Origin: Ruminococcaceae bacterium YRB3002
GTDB lineage: Bacteria; Bacillota; Clostridia; Saccharofermentanales; Saccharofermentanaceae
Direction: 5' to 3'
Length of the DNA stretch: 54,577 bases
Assembly (NCBI GenBank): GCA_900099715.1
Contig: FMTG01000017.1
Location: 1 to 54,577 of the forward strand
Shown: in pieces, positions 24,893 to 34,155 of the stretch
Position numbering within the stretch: the first letter of the stretch is position 1
Layout of the letters: each line of letters opens with the position of its first letter
Notes under the pieces: model-generated
The model's database searches: none
Seen by the model: only the letters and a program-made list of their open reading frames with translations
Told to the model about the DNA's origin: nothing
Made by a program: the position numbers and the translations under genes

Positions 24893-26092
24893 TCAGACCT
24901 TTTCAAAAAAAGTATCTGGTCTATTCTTATCCAGCATCTCAGATGCCCACATGACCGTAACAAGATCCTCAGTGTCACTTAAGTTGATAATATTATGTGT
25001 CCAGCCCGGCTTCATCCACACACCCTGAATGTGATCACCGGACACTTCATACTCCTCAACCTCGTTATCCTTAAGATTTCTCATCTGGATAAGTCCATGA
25101 CCCTTCACTACGATGAAGATCTCATTCTTGCAGTCATGCCAGTGCTGACCCTTCGTTATACCAGGCTTACTTATGTTGATGCTTACCTGTCCGCGATCAG
25201 GAGTCCTAACCAGTTCAGTAAAGCTGCCACGATCATCACGGTTCATCTTGTAGTCGAAGATCGTAGCCTCTTTGGGAAGATAGCTCAGATACATCGCATG
25301 CAGCTTCTTTTCAAAACTACCAGCTTCCAGCTTCGGAATAATGAAATCTACCGGGAAATCATGAAACTGATGGAGAAGATTCACAATCTCACCCAGCGTC
25401 GCCTTATGCTTTACCGGGCAATGGCAGTAACGGCCATTCTCGTCTTCAACGGCCTCCACACCTTCATAATGGCAACGATGCGGATGGCCTTCCATGGCAT
25501 CATATATTTCTTCGCAGATATCATCGAAGAAAACCATTTCCATGAGGACAGACGGATCATTGACTGTGATCGGCTCATTACGAGCGATGCAGTAGCAGAA
25601 AGTGCCCACAGCACTATTGTAGCGCGGGCGAATCCACTTTCCTACCATGTTTTCAAATCGGTACACATAGACGGGAGCACCTGTCTCTTCACCGTACTTG
25701 AACATCAGCTCTTCACCGGCAAGTTTTGATCTGCCGTACTCGGAGTCGCCGAATCGGCCAGAAAGCGTAGCCTGGACAGAGCTGGTGATCATGATCGGTG
25801 CCTTATTCCCATGCTTCTTCAGACAGTCAAGAAGTGTGGAAGTAAACCCAAAGTTTCCCTCCATAAACTCAGAGGTTTCCTTCGGCCTGTTCACGCCAGC
25901 AGCATGAACAATAAAATCACAATCAGAGCAGAATCGATTCAAATCCTCTTCTGTGTTTTCCCTATCATATTCATAGATGGCATCAATCTTGAGATTCGGA
26001 CGTGTGCGATTCTTTCCGTCCCGGATGGCTTTCAAGTTTTCTACAAGGTTACGACCTAAGGCTCCAGCCGCACCAGTTACTAATATTTTCAT
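24893..26092 (-). CDS. capF: CapF/WbjC-type bifunctional UDP-sugar reductase-epimerase
   Basis: 399 residues from the ATG at 26092 with GGGGGAAG upstream. N-terminal SDR (MKILVTGAAGALGRNL; YGRSKLAGE near 127-135 with Tyr/Lys), then a C-terminal cupin from ~285 with HWHDCKNE and a later His, the two-domain build of CapF/WbjC/FnlB. It reduces the 4-keto intermediate from CapE to UDP-N-acetyl-6-deoxy-talosamine; the cupin may epimerise. The next step, C2 epimerisation by CapG, is encoded just upstream. Last gene of the long minus-strand operon. Confidence 0.9.
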   Translation of the reverse strand: MKILVTGAAGALGRNLVENLKAIRDGKNRTRPNLKIDAIYEYDRENTEEDLNRFCSDCDFIVHAAGVNRPKETSEFMEGNFGFTSTLLDCLKKHGNKAPIMITSSVQATLSGRFGDSEYGRSKLAGEELMFKYGEETGAPVYVYRFENMVGKWIRPRYNSAVGTFCYCIARNEPITVNDPSVLMEMVFFDDICEEIYDAMEGHPHRCHYEGVEAVEDENGRYCHCPVKHKATLGEIVNLLHQFHDFPVDFIIPKLEAGSFEKKLHAMYLSYLPKEATIFDYKMNRDDRGSFTELVRTPDRGQVSINISKPGITKGQHWHDCKNEIFIVVKGHGLIQMRNLKDNEVEEYEVSGDHIQGVWMKPGWTHNIINLSDTEDLVTVMWASEMLDKNRPDTFFEKV

Positions 26093-26106
26093 CAATCTTC
26101 CCCCGG

Positions 26107-27297
26107 TCAGAATTTCCGCCACACCATCTTATTGACTACACCAACATACCCCTGGACGATACGAACCACCTTCATGGAAACTGTCTCGTCCACATAATCA
26201 GGGCAGGGTTTTCCGAGAACGCCCTTCTGCTTCATCTCAATTGCCATGGAGGTTGCCTGAAGAAGCTCTTCTGTCGTGATTCCAGCCAGGATGAAATCTC
26301 CAGCTTCCAGTGCTTCCGGACGCTCTGTACTTGTGCGGATACACACAGCAGCGATCGGGTGTCCGATGGAAAGATAGAAGCTGCTCTCCTCCGGCAGCGT
26401 GCCCGAATCGGACACAATAGCTAAAGCGTTCATCTGGAGCTTATTATAATCATTGAAGCCAAGAGGCTCATTTACTCTCACACGCGGGTCCAGTTTGAAT
26501 CCGGTCGCTTCTAACCTCTTCTTGCTCCTCGGATGGCAGGAGTACAGAATGGGCATATCGTACTTTTCCGCCAGTGCATTGATGGCCGTGAAAAGAGAGT
26601 TGAAGTTCTTCTCTGTATCGATGTTCTCCTCGCGATGCGCGGAAAGCAAGATATACTTATTCTCCTCCAGTCCTAACCTCTCCAACACATCAGATGCTTC
26701 GATCTTCTCCAGATTCATCCGAAGTACTTCGGCCATCGGGGATCCGGTCATGTATGTCCGCTCTTTCGGAAGCCCTGTATCCGCAAGATACTTGCGAGCG
26801 AATTCAGAATAGCAGAGGTTCACATCGGAGATCACATCTACAATACGTCTATTCGTTTCCTCCGGCAGGCACTCATCCTTGCAGCGGTTTCCCGCCTCCA
26901 TATGGAAAAGGGGGATGTGCAGTCGCTTCGCGGTGATTGCGGAGAGGCAAGAATTCGTATCGCCGAGAACGAGGTATCCGTCGGGCTTCAGTTCCGACAG
27001 CAGTTCATAGGACCTACCGAGAATATTGCCACAGGTAACGCCGAGGTTTTCACCAACGACAGGCACCAGAATATCGGGACCAATTTCGCCGTTAGCATTG
27101 TACAGTTCAAAGTCCTCCCAGAACACAGTACTCAGGTTTGGATCCCAGTTCTGGTTGTAGTAGACAATGCAGGTGTCGAAGTATTCACGGCAACGCTTCA
27201 TCACAGCCGCGAGTCGGATGATCTCCGGGCGGGTACCGCAGCCGATCATTATCTTTAGCCTGCCGTCGTTTTTCCATTGGAATCTATGTTCTACCAT
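26107..27297 (-). CDS. capG: UDP-N-acetylglucosamine 2-epimerase family (CapG/WbjD)
   Basis: 396 residues from the ATG at 27297, with AGAAGGA 7 bases upstream; a GTG seven codons earlier is less likely. Typical non-hydrolysing 2-epimerase: IMIGCGTRPEIIRLAAV near 16-32, the catalytic-site block HMEAGNRCKDECLPEETNRR near 125-144, SAHREENID near 225, and CHPRSKKR near 258. In UDP-L-FucNAc synthesis it converts UDP-N-acetyl-L-pneumosamine-type product to UDP-L-FucNAc. Sits between capE and capF. Confidence 0.9.
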   Translation of the reverse strand: MVEHRFQWKNDGRLKIMIGCGTRPEIIRLAAVMKRCREYFDTCIVYYNQNWDPNLSTVFWEDFELYNANGEIGPDILVPVVGENLGVTCGNILGRSYELLSELKPDGYLVLGDTNSCLSAITAKRLHIPLFHMEAGNRCKDECLPEETNRRIVDVISDVNLCYSEFARKYLADTGLPKERTYMTGSPMAEVLRMNLEKIEASDVLERLGLEENKYILLSAHREENIDTEKNFNSLFTAINALAEKYDMPILYSCHPRSKKRLEATGFKLDPRVRVNEPLGFNDYNKLQMNALAIVSDSGTLPEESSFYLSIGHPIAAVCIRTSTERPEALEAGDFILAGITTEELLQATSMAIEMKQKGVLGKPCPDYVDETVSMKVVRIVQGYVGVVNKMVWRKF

Positions 27298-27380
27298 TAG
27301 TTGATCCTTCTTTCCCACCCACAGCCAGTTTCATCTATAGAAATGAGTGCGTGGGTTTTATTCTATTATAGTGGTACTTG

Positions 27381-28445
27381 TCAAGCCTCCACTGCATGCG
27401 GACGACCTTCCAGTTCTTCCTTAACGTAATCCGTCCCCAAGATCTTCTTAACCACACCGTCAACATTAAGGCGATTGGTGTTATGAGAAGTATATGCCTC
27501 ATCGCCCTCGGTATGGACAGTTCCTTGTACATAGAACTTATCATAGTTCAAGCCGCGAGCGTCAGGCATAATCCGATAGTAATGCCCCATATCCACAGAA
27601 CGTAGCATTTCTTCTCTCGTTACAAGCGTCTCGTAGAGCTTCTCGCCATGACGAGATCCAATGATTTTCTTCTCAGTCTCACCGAAGACCTTCATAACGC
27701 CATCAGCCAGATCTCCAATGGTTGATGCGTCCGCCTTTTGAACGAATAAATCGCCAGGTTCAGCGTGTTCAAAAGCGAAAGCCACAAGGTCCACCGCCTC
27801 ATCCAGATTCATCAAGAACCGTGTCATGTTCGGATCAGTAATAGTGATCGGAGCCTTACGCTTGATCTGATCAATGAAAAGAGGAATAACAGATCCCCGG
27901 CTGCACATGACGTTACCATAACGGGTGCACGCCAGAACTGTACCACCGCGCTCGAACGCCTTCTGGGCACGAGCCTGGACAACCTTTTCACCGACAGCTT
28001 TAGTCATACCCATGGTATTGATCGGATATGCAGCCTTATCAGTTGAGAGAAACACAACACGCTGGACACCGGCTTCAACTGCCGCTGTGATCACATTGTC
28101 CGTACCGATGATATTGGTCCTTACAGCTTCCATCGGGAAGAACTCACAGGAAGGAACCTCTTTAAGGGCAGCAGCATGGAACACATAGTTGGCTCCGTAC
28201 ATGACATCGCGGACGGAATCGAGGTTGCGGACGTCACCGACATAAAATTGCACCTTGGAGCAGTAATCTGGATACTGAGCCTGTAATGTGTGTCTCATCC
28301 AGTCCTGCTTCTTTTCATCCCTTGATATGATCCTAATCTCACCAATATCCGTGGTCAGGAAATGTTTGAGCACTGTACTTCCAAAACTGCCTGTACCACC
28401 TGTGATTACTAATGTCTTCCCTTTGAAAGCTTCTGTAATTTGCAT
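27381..28445 (-). CDS. capE: UDP-N-acetylglucosamine 4,6-dehydratase (CapE/WbjB)
   Basis: 354 residues. SDR with GGTGSFGS at 16-23 and the SDK-type active site STDKAAYPINTMGMTK near 125-140, where Asp-Lys and Met replace the usual Tyr chemistry of dehydrating SDRs. Length and sequence match CapE/WbjB/FnlA: 4,6-dehydration with 5-epimerisation of UDP-GlcNAc, first step to UDP-N-acetyl-L-fucosamine. First of the capE-capG-capF trio; a 156-base gap with alternative hairpins and a short open frame separates it from the alanine dehydrogenase gene upstream. Confidence 0.92.
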   Translation of the reverse strand: MQITEAFKGKTLVITGGTGSFGSTVLKHFLTTDIGEIRIISRDEKKQDWMRHTLQAQYPDYCSKVQFYVGDVRNLDSVRDVMYGANYVFHAAALKEVPSCEFFPMEAVRTNIIGTDNVITAAVEAGVQRVVFLSTDKAAYPINTMGMTKAVGEKVVQARAQKAFERGGTVLACTRYGNVMCSRGSVIPLFIDQIKRKAPITITDPNMTRFLMNLDEAVDLVAFAFEHAEPGDLFVQKADASTIGDLADGVMKVFGETEKKIIGSRHGEKLYETLVTREEMLRSVDMGHYYRIMPDARGLNYDKFYVQGTVHTEGDEAYTSHNTNRLNVDGVVKKILGTDYVKEELEGRPHAVEA

Positions 28446-28451
28446 AATGAA

Positions 28452-28556
28452 TTATTCCTCTCTTTCCAGCTCTATTATTTGTCCAGCCTTCGAGCTGGAA
28501 ATGTAGTTAATTAATTCTGCCTCTATGCCTTCGTAAACAGGCCAGTACAGGTTCAT
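28452..28556 (-). other. Short open frame and alternative hairpins before capE
   Basis: A 34-codon frame (MNLYWPVYEGIEAELIN...) occupies most of the ald-capE gap and stops 6 bases before capE. It has no clear ribosome site. Its RNA can form either CCAGC/GCTGG (short) or TTTCCAGCTC/GAGCTGGAAA (10 bp, 28466-28496 region), which are mutually exclusive. The N-terminal residues resemble the start of a hypothetical accessory protein I recall beginning MNLYWPVY, so it may be a gene remnant; a leader peptide or attenuator is the alternative. Confidence 0.3.
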
Positions 28557-28601
28557 GGTATTCTACTTTGATCTCGCATGATCCAATTCCTTATACGAAA
28601 G

Positions 28602-29714
28602 TTATTGAATCAACTCAGACAACTCTGTATACTCATAACCATGGGCATCAGCAACATTCTTATTTGTCAGCTTGCCGAGATAACAGTTCACACCAGAAGC
28701 GATAGCGGGATTCTCAAACGCCTTTTCGAGTCCTTTTCCTGCAATTTCAAGGCCATACTTCAGAGTAGCGTTAGTCAACGCGATTGTGCTCGTCCGCGGA
28801 ACTGCACCGGGCATGTTGCCCACGCAATAATGAACAACACCTTCTTCGATGTATACGGGGTCATCGTGAGTTGTCACACGGCTGCTCTCGCCGCATCCGC
28901 CCTGGTCAATGGCAACGTCAACAAAAACAGCTCCATTCTTCATCTCAGGCAGATACTTCTTTTTGAACAACTTCGGTGTAGATCCACCAGGGATCAGCAC
29001 GGAACCGATGACCAAATCAGCATCCTTTAAACACTTCTCGATATTGGAGTCAGAAGAAGCGAGCGTCTGAATATGAGCGCCAAACATATTATCCAGCTCT
29101 TCCAACCGTTTGAGATTGATATCCAGTATCGTCACATTCGCGCCCATACCCACAGCGATCTTGCAGGCATTCGTTCCGACTGTGCCGCCGCCAAGAATTA
29201 CCACATTGGCCTTCGGAGTTCCGGGCACGCCAGCCAGCAAGATGCCTTCGCCGCCGAACTTCTTCTCTAGGTACTTTGCGCCTTCCTGGATGGAAAGCCG
29301 CCCGGCGATCTGAGACATTGGAGCAAGGCAAGGAAGAGAACGATCCTTTTCCTGAATTGTCTCATAAGCCACTGCCTTGACTTTTCCGGCCAACAGAGCG
29401 TCAGTCTGCTCTTTATCAGCAGCGAGGTGAAGGTAGGTATAGAGGATAAGACCATCGTGGAACAGCGGATACTCACACTCCAGCGGTTCCTTGACCTTCA
29501 CCATCATATCGACCAAATGCCAGACGTCAGCCGCGTTGTCGATTAAGGATGCTCCTGCGTCCACATATTCGTTATCAGAGAAACCTGAGCCAATACCCGC
29601 TCCCTTTTCCATGTAAACGTGATGACCAGCTGCTACATAAGCCTTCACATTATCAGGCGTCAGTCCTACACGGTATTCATTGTTCTTGATTTCTTTTACG
29701 CATCCGATCTTCAT
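28602..29714 (-). CDS. ald: Alanine dehydrogenase
   Basis: 370 residues, full length. MKIGCVKEIKNNEYRVGLTP at the N-terminus, substrate-binding Lys in MVKVKEP near 75, catalytic His in YLHLAAD near 96, NAD-binding VILGGGTVGTNACKIAVGMGA near 170-190 and DVAIDQGGC near 268. Interconverts L-alanine and pyruvate plus ammonia with NAD. Its place inside a polysaccharide operon, 20 bases after alr, is unusual and suggests that alanine made here is used on the polymer. AGGAAAG precedes the ATG. Confidence 0.95.
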   Translation of the reverse strand: MKIGCVKEIKNNEYRVGLTPDNVKAYVAAGHHVYMEKGAGIGSGFSDNEYVDAGASLIDNAADVWHLVDMMVKVKEPLECEYPLFHDGLILYTYLHLAADKEQTDALLAGKVKAVAYETIQEKDRSLPCLAPMSQIAGRLSIQEGAKYLEKKFGGEGILLAGVPGTPKANVVILGGGTVGTNACKIAVGMGANVTILDINLKRLEELDNMFGAHIQTLASSDSNIEKCLKDADLVIGSVLIPGGSTPKLFKKKYLPEMKNGAVFVDVAIDQGGCGESSRVTTHDDPVYIEEGVVHYCVGNMPGAVPRTSTIALTNATLKYGLEIAGKGLEKAFENPAIASGVNCYLGKLTNKNVADAHGYEYTELSELIQ

Positions 29715-29734
29715 GTTTACTTTCCTACCTCTCT

Positions 29735-30850
29735 TTAGTCGATATAGGCTCTTTCAACTCTTTTACTGATACCACAGACGATTTCGTATCCGATAGTCCC
29801 TATCAAATGAGCCAAGTCATCTGCTGTAATCGTCGCATCACCGCTTCTACCAATCAGAACAACTTCAGATTCGAATTCAACATTCGGTATTTCGGTCACG
29901 TCAACCATCATCTGATCCATGCAGACACGCCCGACAATGGGTGCTATGTGCCCGTTGATAAGTACCCAACCTTTATTTGAAAGAAGCCTTGGATAACCAT
30001 CGGCATATCCCGTTGGTATGGTAGCGATTTTCATAGAATTCCCGACTGTAAATGATCTTCCATATCCAATCGTATCTCCAGGCTTAACCTCTTTCACCAT
30101 ACTTACGACAGATTTCCACGATAAAGCGGGTTGTATTCCTTTCGGAAGATTGTTCATATAATCAGGCTTCAAGCCATAAAGTATAATGCCAAGACGTGCA
30201 AAGCAAGAAACATCTGAATGATGCCACAGTCCCCCTGCTGAATTCATGCAGTGGCAGTAAGGGAGGTTCAAATCAGACACACGAGCAGCTATATCTTCAA
30301 ATAGCTTAATCTGATGTTCCGTAAACTCATTCTGTTCTGGAGTGTCAGCCACACATAGGTGTGTGAAAAGGCCATCCAGCTTCAACTTATCAGCGTATAT
30401 TCTTATTATCCTTTCACAATCATCCAAGTCATCAGCGTTCAAACCTATCCGGCGCATCCCTGTGTCTATCGCGAACTGGCACTTGACTGGCAGCCCCTGA
30501 CTTGCTATCTTTTCAGCATAGTCCTCGGATAATAGAGCTTGGGTAATATCATACTGAATAAGTTCTTCGGCTCTTTCCACAGGTGTGTACCCAAGAATAA
30601 GAATTTGCCCTTCAGCACCAGATTCTCGGATATGGATTGCTTCATCAATATTAGAGACGGCAAAGTGGTTAATTCCGTTATCTGACAAGTATTTAGATAC
30701 AACAGTATCTCCATGACCATAGGCATCTGCTTTAACTACAGCCATTATTTCATAAGTCGGCACTTTCAAATAACGTTTATAAATATTGAGATTATTCAAT
30801 ATAGTTTGAAGATTTATTTCAACCCAAGATCTATTAAACCCTTCATTCAT
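29735..30850 (-). CDS. alr: Alanine racemase
   Basis: 371 residues, usual length. PLP lysine at 40 in AVVKADAYGHGD; the AIDTGMRRIGL block near 135; the opposing catalytic Tyr in YGRSFTVG and the IPTGYADGYPR motif near 265-285; and the substrate-binding GRVCMDQMMVDVT near 308-320. Makes D-alanine from L-alanine. With ald it forms a pair able to make L-Ala and D-Ala from pyruvate, sandwiched between a glycosyltransferase and the capE trio. A cell-wall housekeeping role cannot be excluded. Confidence 0.95.
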   Translation of the reverse strand: MNEGFNRSWVEINLQTILNNLNIYKRYLKVPTYEIMAVVKADAYGHGDTVVSKYLSDNGINHFAVSNIDEAIHIRESGAEGQILILGYTPVERAEELIQYDITQALLSEDYAEKIASQGLPVKCQFAIDTGMRRIGLNADDLDDCERIIRIYADKLKLDGLFTHLCVADTPEQNEFTEHQIKLFEDIAARVSDLNLPYCHCMNSAGGLWHHSDVSCFARLGIILYGLKPDYMNNLPKGIQPALSWKSVVSMVKEVKPGDTIGYGRSFTVGNSMKIATIPTGYADGYPRLLSNKGWVLINGHIAPIVGRVCMDQMMVDVTEIPNVEFESEVVLIGRSGDATITADDLAHLIGTIGYEIVCGISKRVERAYID

Positions 30851-30865
30851 ATAAACGCCTTCTTT

Positions 30866-32038
30866 TCAGTCCTTAGAATAGTCATTAACAACATCCATAA
30901 CAAAGTCATGAAGAATCTGAGAATAATTTGGACAGTTAAAAAACTCCAATGCCGTAGAATAAGCATTTTGTTTTATGTTATTTAAAGTTTCTTTGCTCAT
31001 CTTACATATTCCTCTAATTATATCCTTTAGCTGTTCAGTAGTAAAATCTCTAGGCAAAAGAAAACCGTTTACTCCATTATTCACATATAGCTCCAAATCC
31101 CCTGTATCATTTGCAATTACTGAAGTTCCAACAGCAAAGTATTCAGCTATTTTAGTTGGGAACCCTGCATTTGATTGCTTCCTATCAGGACGCAAAATAA
31201 TTCCAAAGTCACATTCTGAACATTTTCCGCTAATCTCTTTATGCGGTATTCGTCCATGAACAAATATATTTGAATTTCGACTTAAAATACCATCATCATA
31301 ATTTAATTGCTTTAGAATGGCATCTCGAGAAGGACCGTATATATGTAATTCAAGATTAACATCATCATTTCTTAATTCATCAAAAGCATGAATCACTTCT
31401 ATTAATCTATCTTTCCCCCAAGCAATACTTCCAGTAAAGACAATCTTTATTGGTTCTCCTGAACTTTGATTTTGATACTCAGAAGGAATATCCATTATTG
31501 TCGGTACACGTAATACATGATTGGTATATTCAGAATAGTGCTTATGAAGCATTCTACTAATTGCTATTACTCCATCAGCCTTTGTAAAATCATGATTCCA
31601 TGCTCTGACAAAGCGTTTGTACTCAAAACTTTTCTCTTCTCTTTTCCAATTATATGCTTCAAACCATTCACACGACTCTAAAATTATTGGGATATGAAAC
31701 TGATGAATTATGGACATTATGGGCTGTATTCGCATATAGATACTGCTTAAAATTATGCAATCATATCTATTATGTATAAGCATAGAACGCAATTTCATCT
31801 TCATTCTTACTGGAGCTAGTATTTTATCAATAATACTTCTGTCTGCGTATACATGCTTAGCACATACAGTGACATTGCTATTTGCATAGCGAAGCGTCCC
31901 AATTCCATTATTACTATAGTCAGTCAGCACATCTGTCTCATTGCCCGATAATTGGAGCGCTTTACATATACCATAGATTCTTGTTGAATAAGCACTATCA
32001 CCAGGATAAGCACTTGTCGCAATATATAATATTCGCAT
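30866..32038 (-). CDS. Glycosyltransferase family 4 protein
   Basis: 390 residues with the GT-B layout: N-terminal acceptor half (MRILYIATSAYPGDSAYSTR), C-terminal donor half with FTGSIAWGKDRLIEVIHAF near 200-218 and the E-x7-E region EFAVGTSVIANDTGDLELY (AEYFAVGTSVIAND...) near 315-335, followed by NGVNGFLL. Would add one sugar to the growing lipid-linked repeat. Strongly AT-rich compared with cpsB-D or ugd, as are wzx and wzy next to it. Donor sugar unknown. Confidence 0.85.
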   Translation of the reverse strand: MRILYIATSAYPGDSAYSTRIYGICKALQLSGNETDVLTDYSNNGIGTLRYANSNVTVCAKHVYADRSIIDKILAPVRMKMKLRSMLIHNRYDCIILSSIYMRIQPIMSIIHQFHIPIILESCEWFEAYNWKREEKSFEYKRFVRAWNHDFTKADGVIAISRMLHKHYSEYTNHVLRVPTIMDIPSEYQNQSSGEPIKIVFTGSIAWGKDRLIEVIHAFDELRNDDVNLELHIYGPSRDAILKQLNYDDGILSRNSNIFVHGRIPHKEISGKCSECDFGIILRPDRKQSNAGFPTKIAEYFAVGTSVIANDTGDLELYVNNGVNGFLLPRDFTTEQLKDIIRGICKMSKETLNNIKQNAYSTALEFFNCPNYSQILHDFVMDVVNDYSKD

Positions 32039-32046
32039 ATTGACAC

Positions 32047-33498
32047 CTATCTCTTCGTCAGGCCTTTAATCTTTGATACAACTGTAGATAACAATTCTGG
32101 TTCCTGTGATTTAAGGTAAAAATAAGTCATAAACATATACATTCCAAAGCATACTACAAGTTCAATCATAATTGAGAACAAATAATATAGAGGGACAAAA
32201 GATACGCTCCATGCACAAAGCGTAGCAATTACTGTCATTAAAATAATAGGAAATAAATCCTTGAACTGTTCAAATACAGAATAATCAATAATAGTATTGT
32301 TTGGGATCATATTTATAATCATCGATATACCTGCAAATACAACACTCGACCATGCCAATGCTCTTACACTAATAAACATAGTGCAAGCAACTAATATTAT
32401 GCCAATAGTCTTTTTCAGAATCTCAAGTATTAAACATAAATCACTCCTGCCAGACGCCTTTAGTACTTGCCAATTTGTGGTCTGTATTGGCTGCACAATC
32501 CAATACAGACAAAGAATTCGCAAATATGGAATACTAAAACTCCATTTCTCGGTAAGAAGAAATGGAATCACTTTATCAGCTGAAGCAATTAGAAATGCAA
32601 TAATAGGAAAAGTGACTAATGCTGTACCTTTTAGCGACTTTCTTGTAAACTGCTTTAGCCCTTCTCGATCATTCCCATAGTTAGACATAACCGGAAAGAA
32701 CACTTTATTAACTGCGGTATTTATATTTGTCATAATAACCTGGGGAAACGTATTTCCTTTGTTATAATATGCAAGATCCGCTGTTGAATATACTTTTCCA
32801 ATTATCAGTGACCGAATCTGTGTGTATAATTCGTTAATAAGTGCCGCACCTGTAATTTTCCAACTATACCCAATCAGTTTTTTTGCTGCAATAGATGAAA
32901 AAATCATTTCTGGATGCCATTTTACTAAGAAGGCGAGCGCAATAGTATCAATTGCAGAGTTGGTTAAATATTGTGCAACAAGAGCCCATACGCCTAAACC
33001 TTCATAAGCCATTCCAATACCTACAAAGGCAGATATTATTGTACCAATCAAAGTTGCAAAAAACATTTTTCTAAACAATAAGTGTTTAGATATATATGCT
33101 TGCTGGATAGAATTTAAAGAAGCCAATATAAGTTTTAACGACAGAATCCGCATTGGCATGGTAAGCTCTGGCTTGTTATAAAACGCACTTATGAATGGCG
33201 CTAACACCCATATAATCAAAACAAGAATAATAGACAGGGCAAATCCACACCAAAAAACTGTTGAAAAGTCTGTTTTATCCGCATCTTTCTTTTGTATAAG
33301 CGACTCGCCAAACCCATTTGCCACAAAAACATTGGCAATATTGATAAATACAAGAATCAGTGAGATAACGCCAAATTCGTCCGGGGCGAGAATTCTCGCA
33401 AGAATTATTGAGACAAGAAATGAGACCCCTTGTGCCAAAATTCTTTCGCCAAAGGACCAGCCTAATCCTCCTACAATTTTCCTTGTATTTGATGCCAT
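32047..33498 (-). CDS. wzx: Wzx-type repeat-unit flippase (MOP superfamily)
   Basis: 483 residues with 12-14 hydrophobic segments and the Polysacc_synt start (GGLGWSFGERILAQGVSFLVSIILARILAP-like, LAPDEFG turn near 37). Flips undecaprenyl-diphosphate-linked repeat units across the membrane. It resembles WzxC-type flippases in length and in the GVWALVAQYL block near 168. Preceded by GAAGGAG. Lies between the acetyltransferase and a GT4 gene. Confidence 0.9.
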   Translation of the reverse strand: MASNTRKIVGGLGWSFGERILAQGVSFLVSIILARILAPDEFGVISLILVFINIANVFVANGFGESLIQKKDADKTDFSTVFWCGFALSIILVLIIWVLAPFISAFYNKPELTMPMRILSLKLILASLNSIQQAYISKHLLFRKMFFATLIGTIISAFVGIGMAYEGLGVWALVAQYLTNSAIDTIALAFLVKWHPEMIFSSIAAKKLIGYSWKITGAALINELYTQIRSLIIGKVYSTADLAYYNKGNTFPQVIMTNINTAVNKVFFPVMSNYGNDREGLKQFTRKSLKGTALVTFPIIAFLIASADKVIPFLLTEKWSFSIPYLRILCLYWIVQPIQTTNWQVLKASGRSDLCLILEILKKTIGIILVACTMFISVRALAWSSVVFAGISMIINMIPNNTIIDYSVFEQFKDLFPIILMTVIATLCAWSVSFVPLYYLFSIMIELVVCFGMYMFMTYFYLKSQEPELLSTVVSKIKGLTKR

Positions 33499-33535
33499 AG
33501 GTATTTCTCCTTCGGAAGATATTCCAAATAAAGAC

Positions 33536-34153
33536 TTACAATGGAATATCCACCCTTTCTCCGTTCATTCTAATAATGCGAGCAGGATTTCCAACTACTG
33601 TACAATTTGCTGGAACATCTTTATTTACAACACTACCAGCACCTATAACCACATTGTCTCCAATAATTATAGGTCCAAAGACAACAGAATTTGTTGCAAG
33701 CAGACAATTATTCCCAATTATGGGAGATTTTCTTCCCGAATCGTTTGTTTTTCCCAGGCCTATTGTTACTCCCTGTGACACTGTCAGATTATCACCACAT
33801 GAATACAAATCAATTACACGTCCCATGTTGTGGTAAAGCAAAATACCCCCCCCAATTTCACCTTTAATACAGTGAATCTCAATGTCGTCTTGAGGAGGAA
33901 TAAAAACTCTACATAATAGCGACAGCGCATTCTTTTTATATCTATAGTAAAAAATTGCTCTGAATGACTTTTGTGTTAATAGCGCATAATTCAGACGTAG
34001 CAGTCGCATCGATTTGAAAGGTAAGCCATTTATCCTTTGTAAGTCTTTGAATAATAACCTGCGATTATTAGAGCCGCCAATCAACACTAATATATCAAGA
34101 AGAATTGTCCTCCATAGCATTAACACAGTAAATGCCAATTTTTCGATGCTCAT
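33536..34153 (-). CDS. Left-handed beta-helix acetyltransferase (CysE/WcaB-like)
   Basis: 205 residues. The C-terminal ~100 residues are hexapeptide repeats (GGGILLYHNMGRVIDL..., GNNCLLATNSVVFGPIIIGDNVVIGAGSVVN), with DVPANCTVVGNPARII, the typical end of serine-O-acetyltransferase-like enzymes. The helical N-terminus (~1-75) resembles serine acetyltransferases used in capsule loci. Probably O- or N-acetylates a sugar; it is also the only hexapeptide enzyme that could serve as the PglD-type acetyltransferase of this locus. Start supported by GGAGAT. Confidence 0.82.
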   Translation of the reverse strand: MSIEKLAFTVLMLWRTILLDILVLIGGSNNRRLLFKDLQRINGLPFKSMRLLRLNYALLTQKSFRAIFYYRYKKNALSLLCRVFIPPQDDIEIHCIKGEIGGGILLYHNMGRVIDLYSCGDNLTVSQGVTIGLGKTNDSGRKSPIIGNNCLLATNSVVFGPIIIGDNVVIGAGSVVNKDVPANCTVVGNPARIIRMNGERVDIPL

Positions 34154-34155
34154 AG

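Noticed and set aside
24893-30850. tRNA, rRNA or riboswitch in the operon gaps
   Set aside because: Gaps are short apart from the ald-capE junction, and no cloverleaf or known riboswitch core could be recognised.
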